Positions 58,976 to 64,000 of a DNA stretch of 64,000 nt are shown one piece after another (within the stretch, counting starts at the first letter, position 1; each line of letters opens with the position of its first letter). A model generated the notes under the pieces. That model made no database searches, was not told the DNA's origin, and saw only the letters and a program-made list of their open reading frames with translations. The DNA comes from Heterobilharzia americana (lineage: Eukaryota; Platyhelminthes; Trematoda; Strigeidida; Schistosomatidae): NCBI GenBank assembly GCA_944470555.2, contig OX104127.1, positions 45,622,934-45,686,933 on the forward strand, written 5' to 3'. Position numbers and translations under genes: made by a program.

Positions 58976-59401
58976 TCGATGTATACTGCTTCATTATGGG
59001 ACTGGTTTTCAATGAACCAATGAGAATAAGTTATTTAGTCATTCCTTAGCCTACATTTAATACATGTGAGAACAGCTAATATATTTGACATATTTTTACC
59101 TAATAAAGGTCAATTTCGGAGACACAGGTCAGCTCAATGAGGTATAAGGGATTGGAAAGAGAAGTCGTTATTCATATGAAATTCAAAACAAAAAATATTT
59201 CGCTCAGTATTGTCATTTAACTGTCTACGTTCAAATTCCACTCGACCACCTGGATCACGCTACCAACTTATTTTACAATAATAACGGATATCCATGCAAG
59301 ATGTTGTGTAAGCATGCTTGTGTTCTAGAATAATATTTGATTATTTCCTTACTATCTCAATATATGTCACAAAAAAGAGTATAAACTTTTTCAAATATTT
59401 T
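58976..59401. other. AT-rich interval, mostly nothing recognised
   Basis: Contains an A6 run (59371-59376) that is a T6 Pol III-type terminator for the minus-strand SINE-B that follows. Confidence 0.45.
59371..59376 (-). terminator. Possible Pol III terminator (T6) for the SINE-B at 59402
   Basis: On the minus strand TTTTTT lies about 26 bases past the repeat's 3' end. I saw no earlier run of four or more T downstream of the boxes. Confidence 0.4.
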
Positions 59402-59608
59402 GAGGGGGTTGTGGAGATTTGGAAATATTTCAAGTTGCTATTCATCGTAGACTGACATCACTTGGAGGAACAAAGGAAGCCTGAAGGCACTGGACAGCTG
59501 TTTCGTCCTAGTATGGGACTCCTCAGCAGTGCGCACCCACGACCCCACCAGCAGGGACCGAACCCGCGACCTTCAGGTTCCGCGGCCAGCGCGTTACCAT
59601 TGAGCCAC
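59402..59608 (-). mobile_element. SINE-B repeat with intact hammerhead, head-truncated
   Basis: Begins at the A box (TGGCTCAATGG, 59597-59607 minus), then B box GGTTCGGTCCC (59554-59564), hammerhead (59487-59532), and the family 3' part ending near 59402. The non-tRNA head is missing, so transcription from the internal boxes would start in the flank. Confidence 0.83.
59487..59532 (-). ncRNA. Type I hammerhead ribozyme candidate, all core bases and stems intact
   Basis: Read on the minus strand: stem I GCACUG, core CUGAGGA, stem II GUCC with loop CAUACUA and GGAC, core GAAA, very short self-complementary stem III ACAG-CUGU, cleavage base C after GU, then stem I return CAGUGC. This matches CUGANGA ... 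GAAA with A15.1-U16.1 and C17. Stem III has no real loop, as in the SM-alpha ribozymes, which are thought to work better as dimers. It is the only copy in the window without a defect. Confidence 0.75.
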
Positions 59609-60159
59609 ATATTTCTGCTTTCGTATTTGTTTGAATTATTCAACTGTTAACTCATCGTAAGATGTACTCTCGTGTATTCTCAAAGTGTCTCTAATTCGTC
59701 GTTACACAAATTAACAATAAAAGTGTAAAAAATATCGCGGTAGATGACACTTTGCTCTTGAGTTCCCGACAGTTCATCACATAGGTGTGACAAGGACGGT
59801 TAGCAAAGATTGCAAATTTTTATGCTGGCTGAATAATCCCCCATTATCAAACCTTCCGATGCTTTTTTATTCGTCCTTTGCAACAACATACCCACAAACT
59901 AGACGATAACCTACAAACAATTGGTAGTTGCGTATTATTGCTTATCACACTGCTATTATAAATATTATTTAACTGCGATGTTTATTGATTTTGAAAATAC
60001 TGTACAATGAATAAATTTGTAAATATCACACCTAGAATTAAAAACTATTGTCTAGAATAAAGTGATTATCACTATTATTTTTGGACAAGTGTGGAAGCAT
60101 GCGTGTACGGAAAGAAACGTGGCTCATCGGTTACCGACAAAGTTAACAGATTTGTTAGT
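59609..60159. other. AT-rich interval, nothing recognised
   Basis: No supported feature. Confidence 0.4.
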
Positions 60160-62880
60160 ACATAAATTTAGTCACACTTGATGAGATTTTTAATGAATAA
60201 TACCTCACAGACACAAATGGACGTAGGACCTGGCACCACTGCATGACGATTGAAGTTGAAGGACCTCACAGCATCAAATAAAGCAGTCGAGTGGTAGAAA
60301 ATCATCAAAGAAGGGCTAGGAGGAATGACAGAATACTGATATCCAGTATGATGACTGAATGTACAACATATATTCCAGCCACCTGAGCCGACCAAGGTTA
60401 ACAACCTCAGCGACTGATTTTCCTCTTCTTCCGATAACGCTACGGATGACATCTGCATTACTAATATGGTGACACCATGACATATGGCCTATACCAAGAG
60501 GGCAACGGTGGTCAAACACCGTAAGCCTTCTCATGTCCTCTAGCACTAACAGCAATGTTTCACAACCATATAGTAGGACAGAGCGAACTGCATCACGATA
60601 AACTGGATCGTTAACAGACAACTGAATATCACGGCAGCGTTACGTTTGTGAAAGCCAACCGAGCTTTTTGTATGTGCGAGATTTTATCTGTCAGTATCCC
60701 ATCAGAGACAACCCAACTTCCGACGTCAGTGAAGTAGTCAAAGCGCTCAACTGCTTCAGGGCACCACTAAACACCAATCCTCTATGCAGTCATTTGCATT
60801 TAAGTGGTGAGGAACGCATGTAGAAACTACCAATTTATCGCTTAAGGTGTCCAGAAGACTGCATCTTGTCAGCATCTTCACCTAACAAGACTGTCATCTG
60901 CGCACTCCAGTTGTCTTGTGATAAGATGGAGACCTCTATAAGTACGTCTTTGGTATAGTTGAATAAGAATGGAGCGTGAACATTCTTGATAGATGACAGT
61001 CGACATACACAACTAACCCTAGGCTTTAATGCCAACTGGTGTTCAAGTACAGAGCCTTCAATATGGGTATGTACTTACTCAGCACTCCCATAAAGAAACA
61101 CTGTCGACCGAGTTGAATGCCACTATCAGGCTAACGTATACAGCTGATATTAGTAAGTGCACCTGTTTCAGAACATGGTGGAGAATGATCTAACCGTGGC
61201 TGGGTGTGAAACGTGTCTGATTTTCTCGAGTTTGTTGTTTCCGGGCTCCGCCTAGACGTCAAATGATAACTTGACCTAGAATCTTAGACACTATTTTGGT
61301 GAGACCGGTTCCCCTGTATTTGTCACATGAGGACTTCTCACCTTTCTTAAAGATTTGAACAATCAGTGGTTGTGATCAGTCAGAAGGCATCATACCCGAC
61401 TTCCATACACTAGCTAACACTTCAGTTAACCTGACTAGTAATCCTTGACCACCCTCCTTAAACATCACCACTACTAATCCGTCTGGCTCTACTACTGTTA
61501 CTCGTATCAATTTACTTACAGCCTTCGAAAATTCAGGAAGAGTTGGAGCCCCATTCTGTTGCATTCGAAATCCGACTGGATAGCGCATAACGGAACAGTG
61601 CATAAGTTATCAGCCACGTCTGCGTTAGGGTTTATTAAACTACCTGACCATCCAACCTTCGGTAGGTGAACTCGTGGCCCATAGGTTGGAAGCCAGCCAC
61701 CTGAACCGATTCTCCATGGAACAGTAGCTGGAAGCCAGCTGAACTGCTCCGTTCCACTTATCTTCCCTGTGAGTGAATCACAGACCCTTCTCATTGGCCA
61801 CTGATCTCGCCCCAACCTCCATGACAAGTCTAAATCTATCTGCTACTATCTATCGCCACCGTCTTCCCCATCTTTCTTGCTTCCGCTGTCCCACAGTCAT
61901 TGCGTTGACTTTTTGTCAGCCTACATTTGAGTTGCTTCGGCTCCTTAGTGTTTGGAGACCGCTGGGATACTTTCACGTGCGCCCAATAATTCAGAAGCTG
62001 CTAAAATCTATCAGCTCTTTTATACTACACACTGAGTCAGCCATGGTCTCTGCACACTGTGTACAACAGACTCCCTCGGGATGAGTGGTGTTATTCTGTT
62101 CTAATTACTGCCTAGCTGTTTTCCTGCTGAAAGCAGCCTTATTCTCAACATCGACCAGTACTTGCGATGGCCTTGTTGTTGTAGTTCTCATGTGTCCAAT
62201 TAGGTTCACACGTACATGTGGGGGATGTCCAAACACTTGCAACAAAAGGAGCGACGATTTAACACTGACACTCTCCAACGACAGCTTATAGCAATACGGT
62301 AAATGTGTCTACTATGGAGTCGATGCTGGCGTACGACACACCAGACAATATCTCTCTTCGAGTGAAGTTCGTGTTGGCCAGAAATAAACGACTATCTGAC
62401 CAGCCCTACCGGCCGATAGCTGTTCGTTCGGCTGCGATACTGAGTGACTTCCTTAGACTACCTTCTGGGGCATTGAAATCCCCTGCAACAACTACCACGT
62501 CTGAACAATCTGGTCCCAGTATTAAACTAGACAGTTTTCGGTAGAGCTCACCCTTCGCCTTTTCCAAGTTGCAGTGGGTGCATGAGCAGAGATCACAAAG
62601 AGTCTCACTACTCTTTTCCATCCTCACTGCGTCGTTCAGTCGAACAGCGCACAGTAGATTGTTAACTGGGATCAAGTCGAGTAGTGGACTCAGTCTAAGA
62701 ATTTAATGTTATACCTACATCAATAAGACCATACGAAATGGTCGTAGAATCACAAGAGACTTGCAGGGTGAATCCTACACATTAGTCGGGCGAATAACCG
62801 CACTCCTGTCCTACATGCGTGTCTCGCAAACACTCATGCCTCTAGTCGCAAGTTTTGGCTGGTGAAACATGTCGGACAAT
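60160..62880 (-). pseudogene. RTE-like family B element, long decayed copy
   Basis: Minus-strand motifs in order. SVCETRM (near 62830) and VVVVAGDFNAPEG (62406-62675) mark the endonuclease. PDGLVVVMFKEGGQ with LTEVLASVWKSGMMPSD (61376-61603) marks the start of the RT. ECADD, then LLGEDADKMQ after a shift (near 60870-60905), is the active site. AVRSVLLYGCETLLL and VFDHRCPLGI (60316-60621) lie in the post-RT region. Numerous stops and shifts. The 3' tail is not seen, so the 3' end near 60160 is uncertain. It is the most complete family-B copy here. Confidence 0.8.
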
Positions 62881-64000
62881 TTGACAGAGGGTGTGAGAAT
62901 TGGGAGCTCCAAGCACGGTCTCAGTATATCCAGGATGCTGCTGAAAGACCTTAAGTATTTATCAAGAGCTAGAACAAACTACAGACGATGCAGCAATGTT
63001 GACAGAGACGTGGAAGAATATCAGGAGGCTGGTAATTATGCTGACAGAGTTATGAAGGGGGCCGACACTCCCCATACGCCCATAAAGCGGAAGATTAGTT
63101 CTTCTGGAAGTACTCGAAAAAGGGATAGTTCGTGGTTGCAGAACCCAAGAGATATCTGCTTCAGGTCAAGTACTCACAGGCTTTTGAGATTTAGGCATAA
63201 CATTAATTAGTTGTGCGGTTTTACAAGCTGTTTCCAACAACCCATGTGGAACCTGGAGTATATCCAGTGAGCTGTGGCAAGGATGGCGCAAAATCTTAGC
63301 GACTCATAATGAGTCCCAAGTGGCGTACATACATACGCATAAGTTAGTATGCAGATGTTACCAGTCATTAAAAATAGTAACTAACAAGTTTATTGGGGAA
63401 AACCACGTTTTTGTGTACTGACCGCAAGAATTCTAACATAGAAAGGTTTATTGGCTTAGGCAGATCGACTCACGATTGCTCTACCAGCTTATGTACCAAA
63501 CATTCAGCTAAACCTGTTCAGTAATACTCCAAACACAGACGACTTCAGCAACATGGTACTGACATAGGTTAATTAATTAATGATTTGCCGAAATATTACT
63601 GATGCTCTTGTTTACTGTATGCTCCATAGCTGTTAATGTAGTAAAACGGAAGTAACTAAAGAAATAATTTCACGCAAAAAAAATACAACTATTAACAGTA
63701 GTACCCCATTAAAGTTATTTGTTCATAACTGCAGTGCAACAAGCAGTAGTATTACACCTGCGACCTCAAGAGAACTTACTGGTGCACAAGTACGATATAC
63801 AGTCCATATCAGATCGACACTGAAGTGACAGCAATGGTAAAAGTAGGATTTCTAACATTCAAAAGAATGTGGATGGACTAATTAATGCCAAATTCAGAAT
63901 GCTCCTTTTGAGACAGAAGTGTTTATGGATCCTCTTTCAGTATGAAGACTGCTCATATATTGTAAATCAAATCAGTTTGATATATTCTAAAAACTTGAAG
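62881..64000. other. End of window, nothing firmly recognised
   Basis: The first few hundred bases may hold the 5' part of the RTE-B relic. A plus-strand ORF at 62869-63210 lies opposite it and is treated as a shadow. Confidence 0.4.

Noticed and set aside
62869..63210. 113-codon plus-strand ORF
   Set aside because: Lies opposite the probable 5' part of the RTE-B relic; no motif of its own.

Overview
The window looks like nuclear DNA of a blood fluke (Schistosoma or a close relative). It is AT-rich, gene-poor and full of retroelement remains. The assignment rests on many short Pol III-type repeats that carry a hammerhead-ribozyme core in the layout of the schistosome SM-alpha family, together with RTE-like, CR1-like and Penelope-like retroelements. 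I cannot name the species. All family calls come from motifs read by eye; no database was searched.

Layout. Positions 1-3015 hold an RTE-like element (family A) with an open 991-codon endonuclease-reverse transcriptase frame that runs off the left edge. A near-identical sister at 7606-10840 is full length, has a 13-bp target-site duplication and is broken by six indels. Between 11 and 30 kb lie a Penelope-like relic (GIY-YIG end), a CR1-like relic, and many copies of three short families: SM-alpha-like, 'SINE-B' (a head region, then A/B boxes, then a hammerhead) and 'SINE-C' (tRNA-like with inverted ends).

Positions 31295-36714 and 50844-56263 form a 5.42-kb inverted repeat with no visible indel (x pairs with 87558-x) around a 14.1-kb spacer. 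Each arm holds a decayed family-A RTE in two collinear halves. Between the halves sits a 2.5-kb segment carrying an exon for half a LIM zinc-binding domain with good splice sites. On the + strand of the right arm this exon (53347-53468) is in phase with a candidate upstream exon at 45514-45594. The copy in the left arm points the other way. The spacer also holds RTE family-B relics, SINE copies and a 16-unit (AGTC) array that is the tail of an RTE-B copy.

From 56 kb to the end there is an unrecognised ORF pair (58591-58972), a SINE-B copy whose hammerhead core and all three stems are intact (59487-59532, minus strand), and a long decayed RTE-B element (60160-62880, minus).

The only host coding sequence I can support is the LIM gene fragment; the remainder is transposable-element sequence and unannotated AT-rich DNA. 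The points most worth following are the intact hammerhead in a Pol III-type repeat, the recurrent head-to-head pairs of such repeats, the large palindrome with its LIM exon, and the intact RTE-A frame.
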